Part shown: positions 51,554 to 63,000 of the stretch, piece by piece
Numbering within the stretch: the first letter of the stretch is position 1
How the letters are laid out: each line of letters starts with the position of its first letter
The notes under the pieces: model-generated
Seen by the model: only the letters and a program-made list of their open reading frames with translations
Told to the model about the DNA's origin: nothing
Database searches by the model: none
Translations under genes and position numbers: made by a program
Origin: Scatophagus argus
Taxonomy: Eukaryota; Chordata; Actinopteri; Scatophagidae
Reading direction: 5' to 3'
Length of the DNA: 64,000 nucleotides
NCBI RefSeq assembly: GCF_020382885.2
Contig: NC_058497.1
Span: 16,298,330 to 16,362,329 of the forward strand

Positions 51554-54500
51554 GTGTTTAAGAGAATAAAAGAGGAGTGGGAACAGAGCAGATGCAGAGC
51601 ACTCTGTTATTTCTGCCATTGCCCTGTTTCTCCACCAGCCCTCCGCCTGTAGTCACATCTGAGGGCCCGCTTTTCCATCACGTTACTCCAGTGCGTTGTG
51701 AGTTTTTTTATTATTTCATAGCTCTTGCATGTCAAAGGGCTAATTTCATCATCACCATTTCTGTGCAAGATAAGAAGAACAGTAGAAGCGAGAAGAGTAG
51801 AAAAAAAATAACCACATTATCAGGCAGCACAGCAGGGAAGGTGTAGAACAGAGTCTGATTTCCTCTCCAATGAGATTAGTTGAGATGGCACAATAATGAA
51901 AGTGAGCACAAGTAGAGAGAAAAATGGAGAGATTGAGAGAAGCTCAACTATTAGATTACAAAAAGAGCAACAACAACAAGAAGGTTTACAGAAAAGCAAA
52001 TACAAATACAAGCAGGAGACGTGTCTGCAGGTAGCAAAAACACTTTAATCCTTATCTCTGGCCTCTTGTCATTGTCCCTGAGTACCTGGTACTAGCTGAG
52101 AAAACACTGCAGGAGAGAAAACATCTCCTTTTGACTTGCTCTTCCACATCGCTTGTACCGACAAATCAATACAGTAGACCTATGGATTTCAGTAGATCAG
52201 CTGGATAGTGTTTGTGTCTCCTCTATATTAAATGCATGTGGGTAATTCTCAGAGTTGCCTTTTTTTGTTTTCAATTTTGACTCCAGTCCACAAAGTCCAG
52301 ATGAAATTATTCTCATCTGGATAAAAGCACTAAGTCTAAACATGTGTCTTGAATTTTATAGACAAGCTGGTCTAAATTATAACGCTTCTAATATTGAATT
52401 TCACTTTCTCTCCGGCGGTGCTGGCAATTTTGTGGCTGTGAGTGCTCTGTCAATACAGTTGAAACATGGTTGAACACAGCAGCAAATCTGCACTCAAAAT
52501 GACCCTGTGAATATGTGAACAGGCTGAAACACAGTAAGAAAATAAAACTGATGCTATTATAAAGTAATTGTGGTTTATTAGTACACTGTACTGGCAAAGG
52601 TACATTGTGTGCATTTTACGGCCACTTGCACTAGGAAGCAATGTTTTTAGGAGTGCGTGTCTATGAGCATCTCTGAGTTTGATAATCTTGGCAATAGTTT
52701 CATGCCATTTCATTTATCGACAGCTGTTGTTTTAATGTCCAAGCAGGTGTAACAATATACCAACAACCGCAAGGAAGAAGAGGAGTTCTGGCAATGACTA
52801 GTGGGGGGGTTTGTGAAGCTCCAAAGATGCACACAGTGTGTTTCGGTAAGAAACACTGAACATAAACATTAAAATAACTAAAAAAGAAAACTCGACTACC
52901 TTCTTCTTCAAGATCTGTGCATGTGATGACACTGCTAAATGGGAAAGTCAGATGAGGGGGAAGAAATGCATGTGATCAAACAAGTTTGTAACAAACCTCA
53001 TCAAACATTTGCCACATGCAAGCTGTAATTTGCGCCATGAAATGATTTTCTATTGCTTCTTGTTTTACTTCTCAAGTCAAGTATCACAAGTTTAACACAC
53101 TAAATATGATGTGATATGTTTTTGTTGTTTTCTAACATATTTTAGTAACTTCTTCAAATTAAATTCATTCTCGTAGTACTAGGCAGTGTGACTATCTTTA
53201 TCTTCCCTTTAGTAAAACAAAACTTTAATTGACTATGTCTAATTAATTCTTTATGATGTCAAACTCTTTTTTAACATACATCAGAATCAGAATACTGTAC
53301 TGATCACTGGGGGAAATTGGGTGATGATTCTTTGAACTACATGATTTGTGTTTGCTGGTTTGGTGAAATTTTTAAGGGGACCAAAAAGAGGAGACAGGAA
53401 GAGCAGGAGAAGGTGAGAAAAGAAAATCTATGGTTAATTTTGTGTCTGTGCTTTTGTCATTTGTGATTTTGATAAATAATGTTTTATATTATAGCCAGGT
53501 TTCATTCTTAAACTGAAGTTATGCTTGCACTCAGTTGTCAGTTTATTAGTTACACTTATCTCAAATTAATGCAGTACAATACAGTAAGTAATCTTAGACA
53601 CATAAGTTATAATATTATTGATTGTGGTTGATTAAACTTCACGGTCATTTCAAAGGCTGCAGTTTGTGAAGTTTCTATTATTTTGTCCATTCAATTTATA
53701 TCACTGAGGGTAGGCTAAATAACAGTAGGCCTTTAATAATATTTGTATTGTTCAATTCAGATACAATGAGGGATTATTACCAACATTTCAGGTGCACTCA
53801 CTTGCAGATTTACATCAAAATAAAGTGGGATTTAGATCATCTAATTAAACTGCTGGCCTGTTTACCATCTGTCAGATCAACTCTGTTTCTTGTCCCACTG
53901 GGCTTCGTTGTAGTGATGCCATCATGTTCCCAGATCTAGCAATTATTATGGTGAGCAAAATGTTGCCATTACCAATAAAAATGAGGACCAAAACTATCAA
54001 AACAAGAGCAATGTCGTACAAAACCGAAATGATATTTTAACACCCCTGCATATTAATACTTGCTACATCTTATTTAACAGAACTCAGTGAAGGTCATACT
54101 GTCAGTGCTCAAAGGACATCATATTTTCTCACAATTTCCATGGACTGTTTCAGAAGTTACAGTCATGCTGGGTAATCCTTTCTGATTAGCAGCCGGGTCT
54201 GATAAGTCCATTCAGACTGCTTCGGGACTCCCATATTTGGGCTGAGCTAAGCTGCTGGCCTAGTGAACGGCTTTAGACCCAATGTAAGGGCTGTCAGGAG
54301 CTCAGGTGGAAATGACAGATGATGCAAACAAGATGTAAGAGTAGCACTGGAGGGCAGAAGGAGAGGTGGAAGAGGACAGGAGAGACAAACACAGAGAAGG
54401 ATCTCTGGTGCAGTTCCCAGTTTCTCATTATCTCAGCCATCTTTTGGATATGACTGGGGTTGGTGGGATGAAAGGGACGACTGTGGCATGACAGGAATGA

Positions 54501-55327
54501 GGAAGGCATAGAAACATCTGTCTCCATCTTTCTCTCTCTCTCTCTCTCTTTCTGTATGTTGTGTGGGTGTGCGTGTTATACTTTTTATAGCACACAGCTC
54601 ACATTCCCTGTCATGGAGTTTTCCCTGATTATGAGGAGAAACAACAGGAAGACAAGCAGGAAATTAAAAGGTCTGGATAAAAGACCTTGTAGCCTCGTAT
54701 GATTGCAGACATAAGGACACAAGGGATGTTTCCACAGTGTTCCATAATGATAAGCCACAAATACTCAAAAACAAGCTCTGCGTATTGAAATATACGCTAA
54801 AAAGTAAGCTAGATATGTTTTCTTGGGGAGACAAGTGGCGGAATAGTTTAAGACAAAGCCTAAACACAATAACTACATGATCAAAATTAAGTACAACAAT
54901 TTGAGTTTCTGAATACTGTTTTCCCATGCAAAATTATGATGTTAAAAATTATTATGTGTCATCTTTCAAAAATGAACATGTGAAACTCCCAGGAACAAAA
55001 CATAGGTAAAACTAAACCATCGTGGCCTAGAGGTTGGAGAAGCGGCTTGTGATCGGAGGGTCACCGGTTCGATTCCCCCACCGGACGGGCAGGAAAAATT
55101 TGGGTGTGGTGTGCGAAAAATGCTTCCTCCCCCTCATTAGCCGGCTGATGTGCCCTTGAGCAAGGCACTTAACCCCCCCAACATGCTCCCTGGGCGCTTG
55201 ATGCTGTCCTCTGCTCCTGTGTGCATACCTACACATAAAGGTATAAAAATACACACACTGCAGCTTCACCTGATTCTGATGTGTCGTTGTCATAGTCCAG
55301 AGCATCCAACACAAGCGAGAAGGACTT
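38466..55327 (-). CDS. short Jagged-family Notch ligand (DSL plus nine EGF repeats, transmembrane), exons 1-2 off the window
   Basis: Cell-surface DSL ligand of Notch. Exons from 5': 55270-55327, 50281-50529, 48820-48880, 48324-48454, 46422-46541, 45859-45972, 42841-42954, 40693-40806, 40393-40439, 39766-39942, 39204-39354, 38466-38902. Phases agree and give 590 residues. Exon sizes 61-131-120-114-114-114-47 match the JAG1/JAG2 layout as I recall it. End of the N-terminal module: [32 protein letters not shown] and [13 protein letters not shown]1 [17 protein letters not shown]3 [14 protein letters not shown]4 [12 protein letters not shown]6 [17 protein letters not shown]9 [12 protein letters not shown]. 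Part of EGF10 (PCIGQHCPG) joins AMSDTTHGG, a transmembrane segment (about [20 protein letters not shown]) and [21 protein letters not shown] matches the Jagged cytoplasmic start. EGF11-16 and the cysteine-rich domain are missing. JAG2-like residues predominate. The end, ENQELEA, lacks the JAG1 PDZ motif. Confidence 0.9.
38952..39140. mobile_element. foldback element with 14-bp target-site duplication beside the terminal jagged-like exon
   Basis: Arms 39008-39051 and 39075-39118 are reverse complements with one mismatch in 44, around a 23-base loop. The symmetry extends outward to 38986 and 39140 with a four-base mismatched patch. AAGATTTCATAGAG flanks it exactly at 38938-38951 and 39141-39154. 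The duplication length argues for retroposition rather than cut-and-paste. It is in the last intron, 49 bases from the acceptor. Confidence 0.75.
41721..41754. repeat. (GT)17 microsatellite
   Basis: A pure TG run in an intron of the jagged-like gene. Confidence 0.95.
42705..42752. mobile_element. terminal fragment of a Tc1-type transposon
   Basis: GTCCCAATACTTTTGTACA, followed by TGTAGTG, is the reverse complement of the terminus seen at 34503 (CACTATGTAGACAAATG then TATTGGGAC). Only this end is recognisable here. Confidence 0.55.
42955..45858 (-). other. jagged-like intron between EGF5 and EGF4 exons
   Basis: About 2.9 kb without a recognisable exon or complete repeat. A (GGA)n tract lies at 43208-43231 and a TC-rich stretch near 43930-43955. 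Confidence 0.6.
46542..48323 (-). other. jagged-like intron between EGF3 and EGF2 exons
   Basis: No exon seen. The segment 47690-48010 is rich in AAGTC/GAGTCC units. Confidence 0.6.
47690..48010. repeat. AAGTC/GAGTCC-rich degenerate repeat
   Basis: Multiple copies of GTCCAAGTCAA, TCAAGTCC and GAGTCCGAGTCC at both ends of a 300-base segment with an AT-rich middle. The arrangement, repeated motifs at both ends, suggests a decayed non-autonomous DNA element. The family was not identified. Confidence 0.5.
48881..50280 (-). other. jagged-like intron between DSL and EGF1 exons
   Basis: No exon seen. It contains a decayed interspersed repeat at about 49745-49910 (AGGAAAAACAAGG, AAAAACCTTTTAAGAAACC), similar to a common teleost retroelement segment. 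Confidence 0.5.
51100..51335. repeat. teleost dispersed repeat with GGTTAGG-like core
   Basis: CCTTATGGGGACAAAATGAA at the left and ATGTCCCCATAGGGAA at the right form an imperfect inverted relation. Between them is a GTTAGG/AGGGTAAAGGTTAGGG-rich core. The same pattern is common in fish introns. It is not telomeric: the hexamer is irregular. Confidence 0.5.
53283..53330 (+). mobile_element. decayed retroposon 3' tail
   Basis: AGAATCAGAATACTGTACTG, followed by ATCACTGGGGGAAATTG, resembles the same teleost LINE tail as at 36353-36383 but with more substitutions. Confidence 0.4.
55015..55255 (+). mobile_element. tRNA-derived SINE next to a splice donor
   Basis: The head has an A-box-like TGGCCTAGAGGTTGGAGA and a perfect B box GGTTCGATTCC (55066-55076). 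The body includes CCCTTGAGCAAGGCACTTAA, diagnostic of a SINE family common in percomorph fishes. It lies in intron 3 of the jagged-like gene, antisense to it; its 3' edge is only about 10-25 bases from the donor of exon 55270-55327. No clear target duplication was found. Confidence 0.8.
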
Positions 55328-55676
55328 CTGTGAAGAAACACAGAAAAAACATCCATTACACATGTGCATCGTGTATCCTTTTCTGTTATTACACTGTCTC
55401 TCTCAAGCAGCGTTGGGGTAATTTCTTTGTGGATCTCCACCACAATAACCCAGAAGTGTGTTTTTGTTGATGAAGACCAAACAGAAGTTTTAAGAGATGG
55501 GACTGTTTTTCACCTGTGCAGGGATGAATCTTATTTTATATAAACTGGGTTTCCTCATTGCAATATCAATGTGCCAAGATATGGAACCCAGGTGTGTTTT
55601 CCGTACCCATAAGTATAACCTCAGTAAATATGTGCATCCTGCATACTTGTGCACTGCTAATGTCCTTTATAGCCAT

Positions 55677-55795
55677 CCATCCATCCATTTTCTATACCGC
55701 TTATCCGTCTGGGTAGCAGGGGGGCTGGAGCCTATCCCAGCTAACTATGGGTGAGAGGCAGGGTACGCCCTGGACTGGTCGCCAGTCAGTCGCAG
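55677..55795 (-). mobile_element. tail-only copy of the tRNA-headed SINE-like repeat
   Basis: In minus sense it reads through GACTGGCGACCAGTCCAGGG, GGATAGGCTCCAGC and ends in TTTCTATACCGCTTATCC-complement and ATGG repeats (the CCATCCATCC at 55677 onward), matching the 3' half of the element at 936-1300. The tRNA head is absent, as expected from 5' truncation. Confidence 0.75.
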
Positions 55796-56114
55796 GGCTG
55801 ACACACATTCAGTGGTGAAAGTATGGAGATCTTTTACTTTAGTGGAGGTAACCTACCAATCTTGTTGAATAAAAATATACCAATACAAGTCAGCTTAATG
55901 TATGAATGCATCATAATGACCTGAAAAGTAAGTAGTGAAAAGAAGGTACTGTAGTTGTATCAAGTACCACAAAATGGAAACATTTGAGTTTGTCAGGACT
56001 GAGTAACTGTATCTAGTCTCCCTTTAGTCTCATTCTACCATTGAGAAAAGCTGTGTGTGTGTGTGTGTGGGTATGTTTCTATCCTCGCTCTAAGCCTTGA
56101 AAAAAGACAAGCAT

Positions 56115-56290
56115 CACAGATGATTCACTGCCCGAGCATGCCAAGGCTGCAGCTGGGCGCTGACTCAAAACAACCTCAACCTGAAGCCATGCAGAGAGAG
56201 TATGAGAAAGAGAAGGGCCTTTACATCAGCCTGGAGACGGTGGACGTCCAAAAAACCCTGTCTAATTTAGTGAACACGCTCTTGGACCAG
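56115..56290 (+). other. coding-like stretch of unknown identity, possible exon or retrocopy fragment
   Basis: An open frame encodes REYEKEKGLYISLETVDVQ and then TLSNLVNTLLDQ, with mainly G or C in third positions, and ends CAG then GTGCGA, which could serve as a splice donor. I do not recognise the family. It is on the strand opposite to the jagged-like gene, inside its presumed intron 2. No partner exon was found nearby. Confidence 0.25.
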
Positions 56291-59200
56291 GTGCGATGTT
56301 TTATGGTGCTGTTTTTTACTCTTTGACAAGTCTTACAGGCTAATCCTAAATACATGGAGCAGGTTGTTTGGTGTACACCATCTGTTTTACTTAATCAAGA
56401 TAAAGTCAGCGTATAAGGCCAATCTGCAGTATACAAGCAGGAGACTCGACACAAGCTGGACATCTTCAAATGATGACTGAGCTTACAGAGATACTGTATC
56501 ACACCCTGGAGAGGTAACAGAGGACAAATGTTTTTCTCTTCTGCCTTACTGTTTTCAGACACATTTGTTCATCCTGTAGACCAGCAATGAATAATTCAGG
56601 CCAACTACTACTACTCTCTCTTTCTCTCATGGCTTTCTAGCTATCTATCTCTCCATCCAACTATTCATCCCTCCCCCTGTGAAACACACCAGCGCCTGTC
56701 ATGCAAATAGCTCCACCGTGTGCATTGTGGGTAAGGTTTCTCCTATAGGGCTACATAGATGTGTAGTCACGTCTTTGAGGTGAGAGCATACTGCCAGAGG
56801 GGGAGGAGGGGAGGCAAGGTGCTGAGGGAGGTGGAATAGATGGGAAGCGGGTGATGGACACAAGAGGTGTGAGAGGTGTGAAGTGAGGGAGAGATGGATT
56901 TGTGGGAGGCTAAGGGCAGGAGGTCGACAGCAACGCCAGCGTTAGCTAGAGGCGAAACGAAGCGACACACGAGGAGGAGAAGAGAAGATGAAGGGTTGTA
57001 GTGAAGGTGCAAAATGTTAGGGGAGGGAAAATTGGTGTGGCAGAAAACACTGAGTCAGGGATTTGCTGCAAGTGGAGGCACATCCAGTGTATCTGTACTG
57101 CAACAGATGGGAGGAAAGGGTGAGCAGTGACTGTACAAAGCAGAAAGGGCTGATAAAAGGGGTAGAAAGGATAATTATGTGGGCGTATGTAAAGAAAATT
57201 GACAAAGAAAGGCAGAGGAGAAACTGTGGCAGCTGTGGTGGAATAACAATTTGCAGGACTCCTGGAGATCATTAGATCTCCAGATATGTGATGGAGAAAG
57301 AGAACAAAGAGGTCAGAGGCAGGTGAAACAAAAGATAGAGGAGAAAAGATAAGAAGTGAGCGCAAAAGAAAGGACACGTAACAAGATTACAATGATAACA
57401 TAAGAAAAAATGGTAGTAAGGGGAAGTGGAAGAACACACATTGAGAAGTCATGGTGCTAATGAGATGTTCTGGGTTGCAGAGGGCTCAGAGCCAGTTCAT
57501 TAAGGCAAGCAGATAGCAGGTAGCCAGCAGATGGACCAGCTGGAGTCATTAAGCTTCGCCTTACAACTCTCACCTGAAGTAATGTTTAGTATTCATGATT
57601 TAGATCTTTATACTTAGAAATCCTGCGATCCATTATAATAATATTGGCTGCATGCAAAATTATTATTAAGAAGTATTCAGGTCTTTTATTTCAAAAATGT
57701 ACCATATGTTTCAAAAGCAGAAGTACTTTTTTGCATAAAAATGGCCCCCGTGTATATATTTATGTTATTATATTTTTATGTATCACTGATGCTCGTTGTA
57801 TAGGCAGTGTTTTACTATCGTAGCTGTTTGAGATGGAGCCAGTCCATCCAACTACTTGCAGTTTTGAAAAAAGTAAATTATGCTACGTAAACATAAAAAT
57901 ACAGTTAAAAAGTATGATACCCCCCTGAAATAAAGTGGAGTAGAGGTAGAAAACTTCTCTGAACTGTACTTAAGTGCAAAACTTACCAGTACTAGTACTC
58001 AGCTACTTTCAGCTACTGTACAGGATTAGTCAGCATGATACTTCTGTAGCAGATAGACATTCAGTGTATAAAATACTGCTTGCACTGAAGCAATTTTAGG
58101 ATCAGACCAGTTGTGATAAACTGTCCACTACTACAAAATGCACACACAGCATTAGTCTGCTAACAGACCTCTTAGCCTTATCATGTTTCCCATCGCCGTC
58201 TCTCTTCCCTCACCCTTCCTTCCATCCTCTGTGTGAGCCTCTCCCTCTTTCTGCCCGCACTTTCTGCCAAGTGTTACAGCAGGTTAAGACCTGTGGGAAG
58301 TCCAGAGTCTTTTTTCTTTTCTTTTCTCCTCACCCCTAAACCCACAAGCACACACCACCAGGTAAGTTATGATACTGTCATTGATTCAGGAAGGGTGTAT
58401 CTGTGGTAAGCCTGTATGGAGGGCAGAGGGGGTCAAACTAACCTTGGTTACCAAGTTAAAATCACAACAACAATAGCAGATAAGACTTGGAACATGTGTG
58501 TAAAAAGATTAAGAAAATCAACTACAACGAATCCTTCCTGACAACCTTTCCAAAACACACACACACAAACTCACTCTCATGGACACCACCGCAATTTGTT
58601 TTGCAATCACCAAAGGCTGTGACGTCAGGGAGGCCTGCAGACATCAGAGGCCACGTGAAGGAAAAGTGACCTCAAACAACATGCACTTAAGGGAAAATGA
58701 AATAGTAAACATTAGAAGGAGAAGCTGATAGGATCACAGCTGATGATGAAGTGATATTTTTACCCCATACTGACACAAACAACATCTCAGTGTTCCTTGC
58801 AGCATTTGTGGAGATAATGGCTGATGTGATGACAACAGGGAAATGACATAATGGGAAAGGTGTATCAATGTGTGTGTGTGTGTGTGTGTGTGTTAACCCA
58901 GTCTAGGATAGTAGTTGCTCTCAAAACAATGAACAGAAGAAAGGAAAAAATAACAAGTATTATTCTGTCTGCTTGTTTTTCTTCCTCCTGAAAAAAGGAA
59001 GATTTGAATCTCACAGTTTAAAAAAAGGGTTAAATTCACCATTTTACCTCCATTAACTTAAAAGGAGAAACCTTATTACAGCCAAGCTCGGGGTGGGTCT
59101 AGGGATGAATCTCACTTGGTTGCTCAAACACTTGATAGAGGGTAAAACACTGCAATGTGGACAGTGGATATTTGGCTACTGACTGACGACTGAGTGTTCC

Positions 59201-61429
59201 CGTGTGGTTGAGACAGGCCAGAAACTCTCTGCTGAATTTTACATGCTCACTTTTGACTGACAAAAATAATCCTTTAAAATGAAGGCAAGCGGATATGATA
59301 TGGGTCAGCAACAGTCAGACTGTCAAGCAACATCACCCTCTAGAAGTGGTTCCCAATGCTAAGCTGACAATGTGTCAACCTTTGATGGGTAAATCGACTG
59401 CATTTCTATCAGCATGTAACAATACTAACAATACAAGCTGAATTTTATTACCAAGAGGATTAATTGTTTATTTTGATGTATTTCTGTCATTAAAATGAAA
59501 AACACAAATTAACCTCTGACATAAATAGGACTGATTGACTATTTTTCACAGAAGACTCGTCAAGGAAAGCACAGATGTAACCAATAACATCACTGATATC
59601 TTTGTTGCAGCAAAGTTAATTAGTTAATTAGTCACACCTGTGTCTGACAAATCAAAATGTCTGCTTTGATAAAGATCTTCCCTTATGGTTTTGTGTGCTG
59701 TTTACATTATATGTAAAAGTGTGTCAGACACACCACGGTTTCAGCTTGTGCACAAAATATCAGATATTTGTGATCAGAAACATGTGTTAGCTTTGTGCTG
59801 AGAAGAACAGGAGTCTCAGCAAGCGTGAGTGAAGATATTTGACTTTCTTTACATCCAAGGAATGCCCAGAATCGCATCTTATTCTCTTATCTCTCCATTT
59901 AAATCACTTCCACTTGCATCGATTTTCCCCCTCAACATTTGATCTTCATATTCATGTCAGTTGCTTCTGTGCAGGAGCTGCAGCCAGTCAAGCTGTGTGC
60001 ACATGGCTTGACCCTGCATGGCTGGAGAGGACTGGACTCCCACCACCCAGAAAAACCCCACAAGACAACATCAAAACAAGAGAATTAGTCCTGATGATAA
60101 ATCGTCCCTTCCCTCCGGCTGTAGGCTGTCTGGTCGTCTGGCCCTGTTCCTTTGCCTCCGGTCTCACACCAGTCTAACAGCAGTAAAGCTCAGGATTAGA
60201 GCGAACTATGCTAATTTAAACCACTGCGCAGACATTTGTGATGGCATGTTAAATTCTATTAAGTGAAAGTTTTTAAAAAAAATTTCACATTGTTTTCCAT
60301 CCTCCTGCCACGGCCTCCTCTACTGCTCCACATTGCATCCCTCCTGTTTCACTCTCACCCCCCCCCAACACATATCAGTGCCCCCCTCTCTCTCTGTCCC
60401 CCCTGCCATCCCTCCCTCCGTCCATCTCTCCCTCCGTCTCTCTCTCAGACATGGGCAGGGTAGGATATCCCGACAAAGCCAGGCTGTACAAACACAGCTC
60501 TACGACAGGAAGAACTCCCAGCCCTGAGAGAGGAATTTCCCCTCAGAACTCACACACTAATGCATACATGCTTACACACACATAACCAGACATGGTGGTG
60601 TACACACACACACACACACACCCAGGCATCGCTATTCTCATTTTTTTCCATATACAATACTTTCAGTCAGCCCTGAAAATATTGGTCTACGTACTACAAT
60701 GGAGAGTGTAGGAGACATAATGTGTCGTTTATCATCTCAGACACCAGGATTTGGTGCTTTAATCATTTAACAATAGTTACCATGTATGTGTCCCTAAAAA
60801 CAGACAAAAACACTTAACTTTATGACTCTTTAGTTTGTAGTTTATGACTCCAAGAGTTTTGAAGACTGATAAAATCTATTTAACTCATGGGCAGCAGAAA
60901 GAAGTTGATACTTTGAGCTTGTTAACAAACAGTTGCAGTTTATTTTCACTTCCCGCAGTTACAGATCAATATTGTCATTGATTTGGAGTCGTTGTGTCTG
61001 ACCACTGGGAGAATGTGAGTCATTTAGGCGTCTTCTGGCTCTACTTATTGTCTCATCGCTCAGAAGTTTTCATAAAAGTTTTTAAAAAGCAATTTTATAT
61101 ATTCAATTACAACCAGTTCATGGCAAATCAGATTCACAGCGCTTTATTTGTTAAATGCGTTGACCAGCAAGTCTACCTGCTGTTTGGTGCTGAGCAGGTG
61201 GGGTTTTTGAAAATTTTTCCCGAAAAAAAGGTGCCTGCTGAAAACAAGGGTGAACACAGCTAAACAATGAGGTGAAAACAGCTTTTAAGCTCATTGGGTT
61301 TATCACTACAGCGTTAAACAATAAATTTTAAACATTAATCCATCCTTCATTTATGTTGGGAAACTTTATTGTTGGATTGAACTGAAAGCTTGCCTTCAGT
61401 TTAATTTCAGTTTGCTTGTTCTGCTTTCC

Positions 61430-61580
61430 TGCGGTGCATGTGATTAACTGGAATTCATTAACTGAGACATGCCAATTAAACAGTCTCCACTTTCCATATA
61501 ATTGCTACCAATTACATCATTTTTTTCTTTAACTTGTTTGGAAATGATTAGGCAATTATGAAGAAAATTACAGACCTTTA
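61430..61580. promoter_or_regulatory. possible AT-rich regulatory block
   Basis: Contains GTGATTAACTGG, CATTAACTGAG, CCAATTAAAC, ATAATTGC, CCAATTACATC, AATGATTAGGCAATTATG: seven TAAT/ATTA-type motifs in 150 bases of non-repetitive DNA. It may be an intronic enhancer of the jagged-like gene. Low confidence because such motifs are frequent in AT-rich DNA. Confidence 0.2.
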
Positions 61581-62349
61581 AAAAGAGGTGTTCCCACAAA
61601 ATAAACAATAAAGTTAAAAATACAAATGAATGCATCGAAATATAATACTGGCAGTTATATAATCAAGACTAAAAAGATGTACATGATTTATTTCAATCAG
61701 TTTATAAAATAAATTCTGATTTATTTAATCTGATTTTACTGAGTTTAGGAACTGATAGGTGGTGCCCTCCGACTTATCTACTTTAACCCATTTTATTTTA
61801 AAAGACCTCTCTTTTCTTTGTCTCAGCATACATTCAATCATACATTTAGTCCATATTTTCACCTGCAACAGTCCCATTACTTTCCTACCCATGTTCCAGT
61901 TTTCCAGTTTTGCCTTTACGATGAAGAGATGAGTGTGTCTATCTATGTGAACAAGGATCAGTTAAGGGTGGGAGAAATTAAAAGTTTTCATTTATTTATT
62001 ATATGATCAATGATAGAGAAGAAAAAAAACCTCTAAACTATTTAGGTCAAAGAAAATAGAAAAAAAGCTATTTTAACTACTATCAATGAACAGTACAGTC
62101 AATATTTTTGGCTCCTCTGATAATCTTTTACTGTCTTTTGCCTTTGCGGTTTCCTAAATGATCAAACAGTAGAAATCCTAAGATACATCAAATCAAATGC
62201 ACCACACTGTTCAACTCCTGAACTCGTAAACCTTGAGTAAAGCCTGCACACAGTAATAAAACAAATGCACTTAAGCCTTTATGCACATATAAAACACCAG
62301 CGAGCTCAGACAGCACAATAAAAATCTTACATGCACACACACTTACAGG

Positions 62350-63000
62350 CAGGAGACTAATTGACAATTAAACATTCGCCTTGTGGATGATGGAGGAAAT
62401 TTAATCGAAAGTAAATTTTTCACGCGACTTTTCATTTTCATAATCTGCAGCTGAACATTCGTTGTTCTCATACACTTGCCGACCCTCACCTTTAACATCA
62501 GAAAGCTCAGGTAATTACAGACTCAACACATGCACAAACACAAAAGACAACTTGCACAAACATGCAAACGGTTGTCATGACAGCAAGATGAACTGGAGCC
62601 GGATTGGATGGTCGACACCTCACCTGCACTGCAAATTAGTAGTGGAGGTAACCACAGTAACAATGCCATTACTATTCCAGTGGCAAAGCTTTAAGCACAT
62701 ACAGTAAACAGGAAAGTATGTTGATGCTGGTCAGCTGTACCAAGAATACTGCAAAAGGCCCAAATACCTTAAAATATAAGATTTCAAATTGATTTTCACT
62801 CTGCTGAAGAGTAAAACAAACTGTTATCTGGCCACTGGGGCTCCCCACAGACTCACAGTTTAAACATCAGTGTGTCAGACGTGATTATTGTGTTATTGAT
62901 TGATTCTTGGCAGACAATAACAAAGACAAAAATCAATCCCTTTGGATCGAGGAGTTGCAAGTGCACGGGAGAGCAGGAGACATGACATGAGTGTGGCTAA
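62350..63000. promoter_or_regulatory. possible regulatory blocks with homeodomain- and SOX-like motifs
   Basis: 62355-62460 has GACTAATTGACAATTAAAC and TTTAATCGAAAG. 62880-62945 has ATTGTGTTATTGATTGATT followed by ACAATAACAAAGACAAAAA, an opposed pair of SOX-type ACAAT/ATTGT motifs. No open frame or repeat explains these segments. Confidence 0.2.

Larger units (their letters stand above)
50530..55269 (-). other. jagged-like intron 3
   Basis: A 4.7-kb intron between the exon 3 and DSL-bearing exon 4 equivalents. It holds a dispersed repeat at 51100-51335, a retroposon tail near 53283-53330 and a SINE at its 5' end. The segment 54150-54300 is non-repetitive and GC-balanced with GATA-like motifs, and could be regulatory. 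No extra exon was found. Confidence 0.55.

Noticed and set aside
38466..55327. Calling the Notch ligand Delta-like (dll3, dll4 or deltaC)
   Set aside because: The total length and number of EGF repeats suggest Delta, but DSL (CNKFCR..DDFFGH), CGTHQPC in EGF3, the 47-nt half-EGF exon and the NNQRE..IRN tail are Jagged features. There is no ATEV end, and DLL3 has a degenerate DSL.
56767..57377. Minus-strand frames as the missing MNLL/C2 exon of the jagged-like gene
   Set aside because: The translations are Ser/Leu/Pro-rich low complexity without the conserved cysteines of the MNLL module.
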